Positions 1 to 11,215 of a stretch of 64,000 nucleotides of DNA are shown here, one piece after another. Within the stretch, counting starts at the first letter, position 1. Each line of letters begins with the position of its first letter. A program made the position numbers and the translations under genes. Where the stretch lies: contig NC_085137.1 in assembly GCF_035046485.1 (NCBI RefSeq), forward strand, positions 500,794,536-500,858,535, read 5' to 3'. The notes beneath the pieces were generated by a model that was not told where the DNA came from, did not search any database, and worked only from the letters and a program-made list of their open reading frames with translations. The DNA comes from Aedes albopictus. Taxonomy: Eukaryota; Arthropoda; Insecta; Diptera; Culicidae.

Positions 1-175
1 AGTGAAAGAAGATACCGTTACACCCGTAGACTTTCGGATCTAAACTCAAGAACAGTTTGGATGACCTAGGACATCCAGAAAAAAAAAACTATTCTGCATC
101 ACGTTCTACCCTTTTTATGCAGTTGAGCTCCAAAACCACAGGGTTTTCTGAGTCATCCTAAGTGTTCAACCCTTG
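1..175. repeat. Single copy of a ~150 bp satellite-like repeat
   Basis: Starts with TACCGTTACACCCGTAGACTT followed by an AACAGTTTGGATGACCTAGGA-type block (each seen in shorter pieces), then a CTACCCTTTTTATGC segment. The same order recurs at 785-1460, and the CTACCCTTTTTATGC segment recurs only in the last unit there (about 1420). This copy was probably separated from the main array by the retrotransposon fragment that lies between them. No gene. Confidence 0.7.
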
Positions 176-290
176 AGGACGCGCGCCGTTGTAAAAAGTA
201 GAACACTACCAACAAACCTCGCTCATCGTATACAGCTCAAGTGCGGTGCAGTTTTAGCATCAAACAGGCCCGCGTCCTGAAAGGTTAAAA

Positions 291-698
291 ATCTATGGCT
301 ATGACAGTAGTTTCTCAAGCTCGAGTACGAGACCTGGACACGAGAAGGACATACAAGCACTCGAAGCGTTCGAGCGTGGGTTGCTCAGAACCATGTTTGG
401 CGTTCGGTTTGAGCGTTACGGTTTTGGGCGGCGAAGAATGAACCACGAGCTCGCTGTACTCTACGACGAACCTAGCATCCGGAAGGTGACAAACGCTGGA
501 AGGATGCGATGGGCACGGCATGTTGTGCAAATGCCGGACAACAACCTCGCAAAGCTGGAATTTGCAAGAGATTCGAACGGTCCAAGAAGACTTGGAGGGC
601 AGCGCGCAAGGTGGGCGGATCAGGTGCAGAACGATCAGGCAAATGTGGAACGCGATCAAGGATGGAGGACTGCAGTCACGAACCGAGTGTTGTGGTGA
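291..698 (+). pseudogene. C-terminal tail of a non-LTR retrotransposon reverse transcriptase
   Basis: The open frame runs from about 291 to a TGA at 696-698 and enters without a start codon, so this is a 5'-truncated copy. It contains EALEAFERGLLRTMFGV-like sequence, then RMRWARHVVQM and a WADQVQ block. This is the usual C-terminal region (R-x-R-W-x-x-H-V-x-x-M, then W-x-D-Q-V) that follows the thumb in many insect LINE-type reverse transcriptases. No RT catalytic motif or endonuclease is present. An AT-rich 3' tail follows to about 760. 5' truncation is the normal outcome of target-primed reverse transcription. The RT fragment at 54.4-55.0 kb (minus) carries the matching N-terminal style (FKSAY, LRQGD) and may belong to the same clade. 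Not a host gene. Confidence 0.8.
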
Positions 699-784
699 AG
701 AATTGTTGATTCAGTTTTATTATAATTGATATTAACGCTAAATAAATGAACTAGATATAACCATCAATTACGATTGGATATGTT

Positions 785-1460
785 GTGTAACTCAGCTGAT
801 CTGATGATGTGCATAGAACACTCAAAAGATTTACTGGTCATGATAGAATACAAGTTGTAGCATTGAATAATGCCACAAGTTACCGTTACACCCGTCTACT
901 TTAGGATGTAAGCTCAAGAATGGTTTGGATGGCCTAGGATATCGCAGACTGTCTTTTGAGTTTTCAGAAGACTTACTGAACGTGATAAAATACAAATCGT
1001 AGCATTGTACATATAATGAAAGAAGTTACCGTTACACCCGTAGACTTTAGGATCTGAGCTCAAGAACAGTTTGGATGACATAGGATATCTCGACTGATAT
1101 ACTACTGTCTTTTGAACTTTCAAAAGGCATACTGGGCATGATACAACACAAATTGTAGCTTTGTATAAGTAATGAAAGAAATTACCGTTACACCCGTAGA
1201 CTTTAGGATCTGAACTCAAGAACTGTTTGGATGACCTATGATATCCCGACTGATCTAATACTGTCTATTGAACTTTCAGAAGACTTGCTGGACATTATAG
1301 ATTACAAATTGTAGCTTTGTATAAAGAAAACAAAATCCGTTACACCTATAGCATCTGAACTTATAAGCAGTTTGGATGCCCTAGGATATCTAGAAAAAAT
1401 ATTGTACATCGAATTCTACCCTTTTTATGCTGTTGAGAATCAAAACTACAGAAAAACGTA
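785..1460. repeat. Tandem array, ~150 bp unit, about 4-5 copies
   Basis: The block TACCGTTACACC recurs at about 881, 1027, 1183 and 1335 (spacing about 146-156 bp). Each unit carries an AGCTCAAGAA.GGTTTGGATG block, a GATATC block and an ACAAATTGTAGC block. Units are perhaps 80-90 percent alike by eye. The last unit switches to the CTACCCTTTTTATGC end that is also seen at 1-175. The short minus-strand frame over 914-1219 only follows the repeat. Confidence 0.85.
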
Positions 1461-3460
1461 GAAAAAACTCTATAATAATCTTGAAAAAATCCGACTTCAG
1501 AGGGTTAAGCGGAAGGTCATGGCTTCAATATCCAATTCTGCCATCACAAACTTTTCTTTAAAACATGTCATTATGTTTATGAAAGCATTCAATGTACCCA
1601 CCACTTACGTGCCGTCCTAGCGAACGAAAAAATTGTGAATTGAGATAAGCAAATTAACAGCAACTCGTCCTGGACTAGTGATGATGCGTAATTGACTATT
1701 TTCGTGCTAAGAGTTTAAAATTTCGCTTACATTATGTAATTTCTCTGCTCGTCTCGGTACCGGCGGTGCTTCTGCTGCTGCTGTAGCTGCCTCACCACTT
1801 GACACGATACAACTCAATCATCATCGCAGCGCGAAACACGAAACATTATTGTTTCGAATTTGACCAATCCACTACACGCCAAAGATTTACCAAGAGATAC
1901 CTCACGGTGGTGTGCCCCAGGTCACTGACACTTTCAGCAGCTGCAACAGTGCGAAATTATGCAACATATTGGCCGGCGCTAGGAGGGGCTCGGTCGGTGG
2001 ACAAATCACCGAACAACTGCAGCGCTGAGCCGGCGAAGCGCGCCACCAATAATGTGACGAAACCATGACAATATTGCGCCCGTCGTCGTGGTCAAGATCT
2101 CCGCCCGAAGGCCGATCGAACGCGATCGGTCGGTGCGGTGGTCGGAAGCCTTCACAGTGAGTGTCGTCGGAACCAACCCTGGATGTTACCAGGTTGCTAC
2201 CGACCGAGCCAAGTGCTGGAGTTTCACTTTTACTTTTTCGCGTGGCATATCACACCAGCGTCAGCAGCAGCCGCAACCAGCCAGCAGGAGTGTGGTGCAC
2301 TTGCTGTGGTTTGTGGAAAGAGCGTTCAAGAGATTGAGGAATTACTCTTCAAAGAAGACAAAAACATATTTACCCAACAGCATCATCATCGGATGTGCGG
2401 TGGAGATGAAGCTTCAAGAGGGGTAAAATTGAATTTAAACAATTTTTCAGCATTTTCGATGGTTCTTCCGTTTTTTGGTTCGCCACCATCAGGTTTTGTT
2501 GTTTCTCGTTGCGTCTGAAGTGTGCGAAAAGGTGGTGTTTCGCAGAAACGATAATGAAATCGGAAGCATCCGTGTGGAATGTGCGGTGGCAACGAAGAAG
2601 GGAAGTGAAGATGATGGAATTTTGATTGCAAATAAATTAAGAGTTTTCTTGTCAGCTATGCTTTTTGCAGAATTTTAAAACCTATGTAGCTTCTGTGAAT
2701 GGTAACAATACATCTATTTTTAATTTTCAAAAAACTTGAAAAAAAAATGTTGGAGCATGCGACAATCACATTTCATTGATTGTTATATCACAAGCTTCAA
2801 AATCTGGTTGGGTTTCGTAATAGCAATTTGACTTAAATGACCTATTCATCCACCATCTACCGTCATATTTAGGAACAAATTACCAACCACATCAATGGAG
2901 TTATAATCAATGTTTCGTGCAGCGCAACATAGCATCCATCACCGAAACCACAATGAAACCCACAGAAAAAAAAATGATTCAAAACCACCTCCCAACTAAC
3001 AAAAGGGAAATTACTCAATTCGACTAAATCTCCGTGTAAAAAGCATCAACCGAACACAACACGAGAGCACTTTTAATTAGTCTTTTCCTAAATTTTTGTA
3101 TACATCTCTTTCCGCAGCCACCGCCTCACCGAGTGCAGAGCTCCCCTGGCAGTAGCGAGTTGAATCCGAAACTGAGAAATGATTACACAACTCGACTACT
3201 CCACTTTGCTCGGAAACTGGCCGGGGTTGGACGTCCTCCACCGTCTACCGTTCTCCCGGCATCGTCGTCGTCGTCGTCGCCATCTCGACGACAACAGCGA
3301 GGAAGTAGCGCAGCAGTGAAAAATACCTTTCACATAATTACCCAATTATTTGACATACCCATAGCCCGATCAGGAAGGAATAGCAAAATCTGTAACAACC
3401 GGAGTTAAAATTTCAAATACTTGTTGTACGAGAATGTACTATGAAAATAACTTAACACGC
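1461..3460. other. Non-repetitive island, GC-richer than its surroundings, no exon proven
   Basis: Between two repeat blocks lies sequence with CAG and GTCGTC runs (1760-1790, 2075-2095, 2255-2290, 3260-3300) and several overlapping short open frames (1799-2068, 2088-2426, 2138-2518, 3133-3408). None resembles a protein I recognise, and the frames lack codon-like consistency. The island may be a promoter, a 5' noncoding exon or an intronic regulatory region of a large gene. AGGGGTAAAATT at about 2419 could be a splice donor, but this is weak. The parts 2680-3110 and 3410-3460 are AT-rich with nothing recognisable. Confidence 0.5.
2105..2165 (+). promoter_or_regulatory. Possible core-promoter cluster (very tentative)
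   Basis: TCGAACG (2116-2122) and GCGATCG (2122-2128) both fit the insect 'pause button' consensus KCGRWCG and share one base. They sit in the GC-rich part of a unique island just upstream of a TTCACAGTGAGTG stretch. No convincing TATA box or TCAGT initiator is placed correctly relative to them, so chance is a fair alternative. Confidence 0.15.
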
Positions 3461-5151
3461 TAAGTACCGACTGGCAAAAAAACGTGAAACTATTTTTTTT
3501 TTTGCACATCCATATCTCAGTAGTTAGTGAACCAAATTTAAATCTTTTTGCGTTATCGGAATCCTATACTATCCCAGAAACGTGTACTATATTATCCACC
3601 TTCTGGAAGTACTTGTAGCCCTGAACAACTTTGCCGAAGATCGTATCTTCCCATCTGGCTTCAATCTCGTGCCATATCCAACCAAAGTCGTATCGGAAGT
3701 AATTATGCACACTAGCGCCACGTGGTGGTGATATTCAGAACCATGCTCTTCATGACCTAGAAGAACTGGTAGCCTGAACAACTATGCCGAAGATCGTACC
3801 TTCCCTTCTGGCTTCAATCTCGTGCTATATCCCACCAAAGTTGTACCGGAAGTAATTATGCACACTAGCGCCACGTGGTGGTGAAATTCGGAACTATGCT
3901 CTTCATGACCTGGAAGAACTCGTAATCCTGAACAACTTTGCAGAAAATCATACCTTCCCTTCTGGCTTTAATCTCGTGCTATATCCCACCAAAGTCGTAC
4001 AGGAAGTAATTATGCACCTTAGCGCCACGTGGTGATACAATTCGGAACTATGCTCTTCATGACCAGGAAGAACTGGTAGCCGTGAACAACTTTGCCGGAG
4101 ATCGCACCTTCTCATCTGGTTTCAATCTCGTGCTATGTCCCACCAAAGTCGTACAGGAAGTAATTATGCACACTAGCGCCACGTGGTGGTGATATTCGAA
4201 ACTATACTATCCACCTTCTGGAAGTACTTGTATTCCTGAACAACTTTGCCGAAGATCGTACTTTCCCATCTGGTTTCAATCTCGTGCTATAACCCACCAA
4301 AGTAGTACCGGAAGTAACTATGCACACTAGCGCCACGTGGTGGTGAAATTCGGAACTATGCTCTTCATGACCTGGAAGAACTGGAAGCCTGAACAACTTT
4401 GCCGAAGATCGTACTTTCCCATCTGGCTTCAATCTCGTGCTATGTCCCACCAAAGTCGTACCGGAAGTAGTTATGCACACTAGCGCCACGTGGTGGTGAT
4501 ATTCGGAACTATACTCTTCATGACCTGGAAGAACTGGTAGCTCTGAACAACTTTGCCGAAGATCGTACTTTCCCATCTGGCTTCAATCTCGTGCTATATC
4601 CAACCAAAGTCGTACCGGAAGTAACTATGAACACTAGCGCCACGTGGTGATGATATTCGGAACTATGCTCTTCATGACCTGGAAGAACTGGTAGACCTGA
4701 ACAACTTTGCCGAAGATCGTACTTTTCCATCTGGCTTTAATCTCGTGCTATATCCAACCAAAGCCGTACCAGAAGTAATTATGCACACTAGCGCCACGTG
4801 GTGGTGAAAATCGGAACTATAAAATCCAGGAAGTGGTTGTTGTTCTGAACAACTTTGCCGAAGACAGAATGTTGCTATCTTGTCGAGATTCCGAGAGAAC
4901 TCGCTACAAAGACATGGTACACATAATCAATCTGGGAACAAAACGGAACCGGAAGAAGTTAAAAATGTGGAACTAATATATTGGCCTGCTTCTCACCGGA
5001 AGCTGCATGAAATTCCAATCTTTTTTCACTACACGTTTCTAGGATAGTATAGGATTCCGATAACGCAAAAAGATTTAAATATGGTTCACTAACTACTGAG
5101 ATATGGGTGTGCAAAAAAATAGTTCCACGTTTTTTTGCCTGTCGGTACTTT
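3461..5151. mobile_element. Non-autonomous TIR element, ~1.7 kb, with internal 154 bp tandem repeats
   Basis: The left end TAAGTACCGACTGGC and right end GTCGGTACTTTA are inverted copies. The inverted repeat continues about 125 bp inward through CATATCTCAGTAGTTAGTGA and GCGTTATCGGAATCC to AGAAACGTGTA. The ends suggest a TA target duplication (3461-3462 and 5150-5151), giving an element of about 3463-5149. The interior is almost entirely a tandem array plus a short unique stretch (4880-5020). No transposase frame exists, so any movement depended on a helper, plausibly a Tc1/mariner-type enzyme if the TA reading is right. It resembles a MITE or foldback element with an expanded core. Confidence 0.8.
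3590..4870. repeat. Nine ~154 bp tandem units, eight with a CACGTG E-box
   Basis: GAACAACTTTGCCGAAGA recurs at about 3623, 3777, 3931, 4085, 4238, 4393, 4545, 4698 and 4848. Within the units CACTAGCGCCACGTGGTG places the palindrome CACGTG at 3719, 3872, 4026, 4180, 4334, 4487, 4641 and 4795, spacing 153-154 bp. Minus-strand frames (3587-3781, 4202-4576, 4518-4730) repeat one peptide and are products of the array, not genes. A diverged array of the same family lies at 13600-14250. Confidence 0.9.
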
Positions 5152-5364
5152 ACGTTACAAAAACCCTGTTTGTGTAAGCAGTGTTAAACAATAAGTAGTT
5201 GTAATGAAGGATCATGTATTTAAACTTATCCGTATCAAACATTTGTTAGTTAATTAGGTAGAAGAAGATCTTAGAATCATCATTAAACTAAAATAAATGA
5301 TATAAGTTTTTATGACGGTTTTCAAAACCTCTACAAGACTAATTGGTCATCAAGTTGTTACATA

Positions 5365-7100
5365 AGTAATTCAGAAGCTCCTTCTGGAATTCCTTCTGGA
5401 GTGCCTTCCCCGAGCATTGATCTTAGAGTTCTTTCTAGGGACCCCAGGAGCTCCTAGTGAAATTATTCTAACAGTTTCTTCTGTTGTACTCCAGGAATAA
5501 ATTCTGGGAATCCTCAAGAAGTTTCTTCTTGGATGCGCCAAGAAGTTTTTTTTTTGAGAATTCCTCCAGCAGTTCATTCTGGAAGTTTCTTCTGCGATTT
5601 TCAAGGGGTTCTTTCTGAGATTTCTCAAGCAGTTTCTCCAAATCTTTGGTGGATTCCTCCAGAAGATCTTTCGAGCATTTCCTCAGGAGTTCCTTAAAGG
5701 ATACCTCCTGGAGTTCACTCTGGAATTTCTCCAAGATTTTACAAGATTGACCAGGAGATGCTTCTGGGATGTATCCAAGAGTTTCTTCAAAGATTCCACT
5801 TTCTGGCAATTTCAACCGTGATTTCTTCCGGTATTCCGGCTCTCCTTGTTTTACAATTCCTTCAATAGCCTTTTGGGATTTTTCAAGGAGCTTCTTCTGA
5901 GATTCCGGAGTTGTTTTTTTTCTGAGGTTCTTGAAGGGGTTCCATCAGGAATGCATCCAGGAATCCTCCAGCAATTATTTTCCTGATTACTCCAGGAATG
6001 CCTTCCGAGATCTATATAAAGGATCCTGAGGGGATTGGGGTTTCTTTTGGAATGCCTTCAGCCCTACTTTTTCCTGGAGAAATGTAATCACAGAAGGAGC
6101 TTTTGAAGGAAACCCAGAACGAACATCTGGAGGATTACTTGGAATTCCTGGAAATTCTGAAGGGATGCTTGGAAGAAACTTCGTAAGCAATTCCGTGAAG
6201 AATTTATGGAAGAAACTTGGAAAAAACCAGGGTGAAATTCCTGATGCGATCCCACAGGGAACTTGTGATGTAATATTCGAAGAAAATCCAGAAGGAATCC
6301 TTGAACAAACAATGCTAGACATACATGAAGGAATTCTAGAAGGAGTTCCTGAAGAAACCCGATAGATAAAATCCGTCAGAGAATTCTTGACGGAATCCAG
6401 AAAACATTTCCTGGATCAATCCAAGGAACAGCTCTTGAAGACATCTCAGAAGGAACTTATTGAGAAATCACAGAAAACTCACTTCAGAAGGAGGAATCTC
6501 AAAACTCCTTGAAAAATCCCAGAAGACTCTTGAAGAAAGCCAGAATTTCGGAGGGGAAATTCTTGGGAAAATCCTAGGATCTCCATGAGTTGAAGGAACT
6601 TCTGAGGAAATCCTCGAAAGATCTTCTGGAGTCATCCACGAAAGACTTCAAGTAACGTCTTGAGGAATCTCAGAAAGAACTCTTTGAAAAATCACATAAG
6701 AAACTTTTGAAGAATTTCCAGAAGGAACTGCTGGAGGAATTTTCAAAAAAAAAAGGAAATCCTAAAAAGTACTTCTTGACTCATCCAAGAAGAAATTTCT
6801 TGGGGATTCCTTGAATTAATTCCTGGAAATTAGTGGCGAACTCGCCTCGGGCAAAAAGCCACTAAAATAAAAAAAAATCCTAAAGGACACCAGAAAAAAA
6901 AAACAGTTGGAGAATTTTCAGTAGGAACTCCTAAGGTCCCTCGAAGGATCCTCTGGAGAAGTTTTAGAAAGAACTCAGGCACTCCTGAAGGAATTCCAGA
7001 AGGAGCTCCTAAATGAATCTCAGAAAGACCTCTAAGAGGAACCTGAGAAAAAACATCCTTAGGAAAATCAGAAGGAATTTATGGAGGATTATCATTTTGC
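5365..7100. repeat. Degenerate short tandem array (GGAATTCCT type) with a polarity switch
   Basis: Countless imperfect variants of TTCCTCCAGAAGTTTCTTC run on the plus strand from 5365 to about 6075. From about 6090 to 7100 the complementary type GAAGGAATTCCTGAAG takes over. Spacing between similar blocks is often a multiple of 3, which keeps frames such as 5468-5815 (minus) open with an E-F-L-x-x-S-L pattern. These frames lack any recognisable domain and should not be annotated as genes. The same family recurs at 7.6-10.3, 44.7-45.2, 48.2-50.4 and 52.7-54.2 kb. Confidence 0.85.
6829..6877 (+). mobile_element. Short retroposon 3' tail with double hairpin and poly(A)
   Basis: AGTGGC pairs with GCCACT about 20 bases later, and inside that loop GCC-TCG-GGC can pair. 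The outer stem is followed at once by AAAATAAAAAAAAA. Only the last ~50 bases of a LINE or SINE are present, inserted in the degenerate array. No clear target duplication can be seen because the flanks are themselves repetitive. Confidence 0.6.
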
Positions 7101-7144
7101 ACCAGGAGAAATCGCTGATTTTTTTTACTAACTAAAGTTCACTC

Positions 7145-7310
7145 AGTATTTCATAGCTTAAAAATATAAATAAAAAAAAAAATAAAATAAATAAAATGAA
7201 TAAAATAAATAAAATAAATAACATAAATTAAATAAATTAAATAAATAGAATAAATAAAATATATAAAATAAATAAATAAATAAATAAAATTTAAAGTGAT
7301 AAAAGAAATG
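7145..7310. repeat. (TAAA)n-type simple repeat
   Basis: AATAAATAAAATAAA-type tetra- and pentanucleotide repeat for about 160 bases. It could be the expanded tail of a retroposon. The minus-strand frame 7151-7336 (poly I/F/Y) comes from it. Confidence 0.85.
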
Positions 7311-7329
7311 CGGTTCAAAAATGGCTTGA

Positions 7330-7392
7330 AGAACATTTTTTTTAATTTATTAATGACACTTTACACTATAAAGTTTATTCGTGTCAGGGATT
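7330..7392 (-). mobile_element. Short retroposon 3' tail (minus strand)
   Basis: Read on the minus strand: GACAC, then a loop holding ACT-TTAT-AGT, then GTGTC followed by ATTAATAAATTAAAAAAAA. It is a relative of the six tails in the 24 bp minisatellite at 34.5-37.4 kb, which share GACAC...GTGTC. The stretch 7393-7590 is AT-rich with nothing recognisable. Confidence 0.55.
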
Positions 7393-7589
7393 GATTTCTA
7401 AATTTTTGATATGTTATGTAAAAATAGTTGAACTTTTGTTACAAAAAATAAAAAATATAGCCATTGTGGTCCAACATTGTAAAAATATTTTTTTCCAAAA
7501 TCTAGAAGTAATAATCTTTTCATTCGTGAAAAAAGATTGCATCTCTTTTAATGGAATAAAATGAAAATAAATTGTTCCTGGAGGAATAC

Positions 7590-10290
7590 CTAAAGTATCG
7601 TAAAGATAGTTCTTCAAGAAAGAAGTCAAGAAATATCTCCAAGAACCCCTTGGAAAAAACCCAGAAAAACCTAACAGAAGCTCTTGAGATATTTTTAGAA
7701 GGATTCTTGGAGAAAACCGTAAATTAAATTCCTGAACGATTTTTTAAAGGAATAGCTGAAGGAATTTCTCGAGATATCTTTGGAGGAATTCCTAAGGGAA
7801 TCTCTGTGTGCATTTCTGAAGAAACGAATGGAGATATCTCCGAAACAACCTTTGAAGGAATCTATGAGAAAATCACCGAAAAAAAATCTCTGAAGAATTT
7901 CAGTTGGAGGAATCCATGAAGCAATTTCTGAAGAAGCTGAATTCTTAAAAAAAATCTGAAGAAGAACCCCTGGAGAAATTTCTTCAGAAATCTGTGGTAG
8001 GAATCAATTTCTGAATATTCAAAGATTTTATTACAGAAATCTTTCAATAATATCTGAAAAAACCATGGAAGATTTTCTGAAGGAATCCCTGGAGGAGTTT
8101 TTAAAGGAATCCATCAATTTATTTTAGAAGCAACTCATGAAAGGTTTCCTAAGGAATCCCTTGGAGAAATTTCTGGATGAATGGATTTTTTTAAGTAATC
8201 CTTGATGAAGTCTTAAAAAATCCCTAAGAAATTTCTGAATAAAATTTTTGAGAAATTTTTAAAGGAATTCTGAATTTCTGATTTTTTGAAGGAATCCGTG
8301 AAAGATTTTCCGAAACAACCACCGAAGGTATGTCCGTAAAAATCCGTGAAGTAATTTTTAAGAAAGGGTTTCTAGAGGAAACCTTGGAAACAATTACGGG
8401 GGAATTTCTAAAATCATTGCTGAAGATATTCATTTAGGATTTACTTAAAGAGTCTGTAAAGAAATTTTTGAAGGACTCCAAGGAAGATTTTCAAAAATGA
8501 ATTTTTGAGAGACTTTCCAAAACTTTGATGCATCAATTTTGGAAGCATTCCATGGAGAGTCGGAAAGAATTCCTGGAAGAATTTTCAAAGGAATTCCTAG
8601 AAGATGTGATAATAGAATCTCTGGAAGAATTTCTTAGAAATTCCCTGTAGTGCTTTTGAAACAAATCTCAGAGAAAATAACTGAAAGGGGAATTCTAAGA
8701 GAAGCAACCCATGGGAGATTTCCTAAAATAATTCATCGACAATTTTTTGAAGGATCTCCTAGAAGAGTTCTGAAGTAAGCGGAGGAAAATTTATAATCCA
8801 GTCACTGAAAAAAAAAACCGAATGTTTCCCGGAAATAAATTATGAAAAAATGTCTGGCGGAATTTCTGGGAAAACCCAGATGATTTTGTAATGAACCTTT
8901 AGATGAATTTCTGAAGCAATTCATTCATCCATTAAGACGAAACATTTCTTCACTTTTTGGTTTTTTCTTTTTTATTAAAAAACGAAGCAATATTTTCAAA
9001 AACGGTCTTCGTACACATGTAGAGTATGGATCAAGGTATCTTCTATTTTTTTTTCGTGGTGGAAAGTGTTTTCCGTTTTTGCAAAAACCATTTTTGAACG
9101 AAATTTCACAATAAAATGGTTTCTGAAAAAATGGAAAACTTTTTCAACGCGAAAAAAAATCAGAAGATACATTGACCCATACTCTATATGTGTACGAAAC
9201 CCGTTTTTGAAAATATTGCTTCATTATTTTATAAAAAAAAATCAAAAACCAAAAAAATTAGGAAATACTCTTGTGAAAATTCCAGGAGAAATACATTATA
9301 AAATAACTGAAGGAAATACTTGAGAAATTTCTAAATCAAACCCTTAAAAAATCAAACGAATCCCTGAAATCCGCAGAGGAACAACACGTAAAGGAATCCT
9401 TGAACAAACTTTTGAAGAAAACCTTGAAGGAATTCTCGAAAAATATTTAAAAAAAATTAGAAAAATCCGCGGAAAATTTCTGAAGGAATCTCTGAAGGAA
9501 AACGAAATTTATAGAGAATTCCCTGAATAAATGTCTAGAGAAAAATCTAAAGTAATCCCTGCATCAATTTCTCAATAAAATCCGTGAAAGAAACTCGTGA
9601 AGATTTTACTGAATTAATGCAGACCTTCATGAAAATAATGTTCGTATATTTTCTGGAGAAATCCTAAATGAAACTCCATAAAGCAGCCCACAGAATATTT
9701 CACCAAAAGAATCCCTCGAAAAATTTTCAGATCAATCTCAGAAAGTTTTCGAAATTTCAAGAAAATCTCTGGATGAATTATTGCTGGATTTTCTATTAAA
9801 TTCCTTCGAAAAATTTCTGGAGAAATCTCTGGATGAATTTCTGAAGAAATCCCTATGGGAATTTCAGAAGAAATTCTTGGAGGAATCTTTGAAGCAAACC
9901 CTTCAAATTATTTTAAACAATCCCTGGAAAATGTTTGAAACAATTCGCAAGAAAAGGGATGTCCTAAAGAGTTTCATAATGAATTTTCAAAGAATTTCTA
10001 AATAAAACACTAAAGGTAACCCTAAAGAAGTATCTGAATAAATATATTAAGGAATTTCTTAAGAAAACAATGCAAGCTTATCTAACATTAGCAAACCTTA
10101 GAAGAATTTCTGAATAAATCCTTGAAGAATATTTCCTAATGAATCATTGAACGAGTTTTTAAAATAATCTATGATGTAATTTCTGGCGAAATTCTCAAAA
10201 AAATTCATAAAAAATTTTGAAAGGTTTTCTGAAAAATCCACCGATAATTTTTTCAAGAAACTTTAAAAGATTTTCAGATTTTCGGGTGTT
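7590..10290. repeat. Degenerate GAATTTCTGAAGGAATCC array
   Basis: A-rich polarity throughout (GAAGGAATCCCTGGAG, GAAATTTCTGAATGAAT and variants), interrupted by a hairpin element at 8951-9260. The frame 9781-10005 (plus) encodes a repeating E-F-L-K-K-S-L pattern because block spacing is near multiples of 3. There is no start context, domain or codon bias to support a gene. Confidence 0.85.
8951..9260. mobile_element. Hairpin (foldback) MITE, ~310 bp
   Basis: The left arm holds GAAGCAATATTTTCAAAAAC, TTCGTACACATGTAGAGTATGG and GTATCTTCT. The right arm holds the reverse complements of all three in mirrored order (about 9150-9258). Arms are about 130 bp and roughly 85 percent alike around a short centre. 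No coding capacity. It sits inside the degenerate array. Its target duplication cannot be defined because the ends run into T- and A-rich sequence. Confidence 0.75.
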
Positions 10291-10689
10291 CCAATTTTGT
10301 ACCATCCATCTAATCAGGACAGAGCCCGATAAGTGCGATCGAGCACGGGCGGCAAGAGGAACCGACGCAAAATAGCCGTTCATTGCGAGCCGTCACTTCG
10401 TTGGTCGGTCACTGCCGCTGCCGCCGATGAGGTCTAGTCGTAATCATAAATGGGAAAAGTTTACCCCTTTTTCGTATATAGGTATAGATAGAGGCGTACA
10501 TATTACCATGCCGCTGCTTTGCGGGCTGATTGGAAGTACCTGATGAGCTCTAAATACACGTTATAGCTGAGTGGAATGCGACGAGCAGGTTGCTTACGTT
10601 TAGCCCGATTTCCTTGTTCCGCGCGGGGTAAGACCGTAACTAGTGGATTACGATTGGAAGGTATACCCGAATGGAAGGCATCAAAATAT
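10291..10689. other. Unique island, no gene seen
   Basis: Moderate-GC single-copy sequence (GATCGAGCACGGGCGGC, CTGCCGCTGCCGCCGATGAGG). No frame longer than about 60 codons matches anything I recognise. Confidence 0.4.
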
Positions 10690-11215
10690 AATAATAAAAT
10701 ATGTCAACTAATTGAAATCGTTCGTTGACATCAACGGTTGATGATGATATCTACAGTTTATATATATCAAACAAAAACATCTATATCAACGTATAATATC
10801 AACATAATTTGTTGATTATAACAACAACGGTCAATATTGATATCAATTGTTGATGTTGACATCAATTTTTGTATTGATATTGATATTGATATAAAATCTT
10901 GATATTGATATCAATTCTTGATATTGATATAAATTCTTTATATTGATATCAATTATTGATATTGATATAAATTCCTGATGTGTATTGATATCAATTCTTG
11001 ATATTGATATCAATCCTCGATATTGATGTCAGTTTTTGGGATTGATATCAACTTTTGATATTGATAAACAAATTTAATATTAATATAAATTCTTGATATT
11101 GATATCAATTCTTGATTGATACAGACAACAACGATTATTAATATCAATCAATAACATTGATAATAACGATTGACATTTATATCACAGTTTCATGTTTGTA
11201 TCAGCAAGACTTGTT
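10690..11215. repeat. Simple-sequence tract of GATATTGATATCAATTCTT type
   Basis: About 500 bases of imperfect 12-24 bp repeats built from TTGATATTGATATCAATT. The unit is rich in self-complementary GATATC and TTGATATCAA, so either strand can fold into many small hairpins. No coding frames. Confidence 0.9.
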
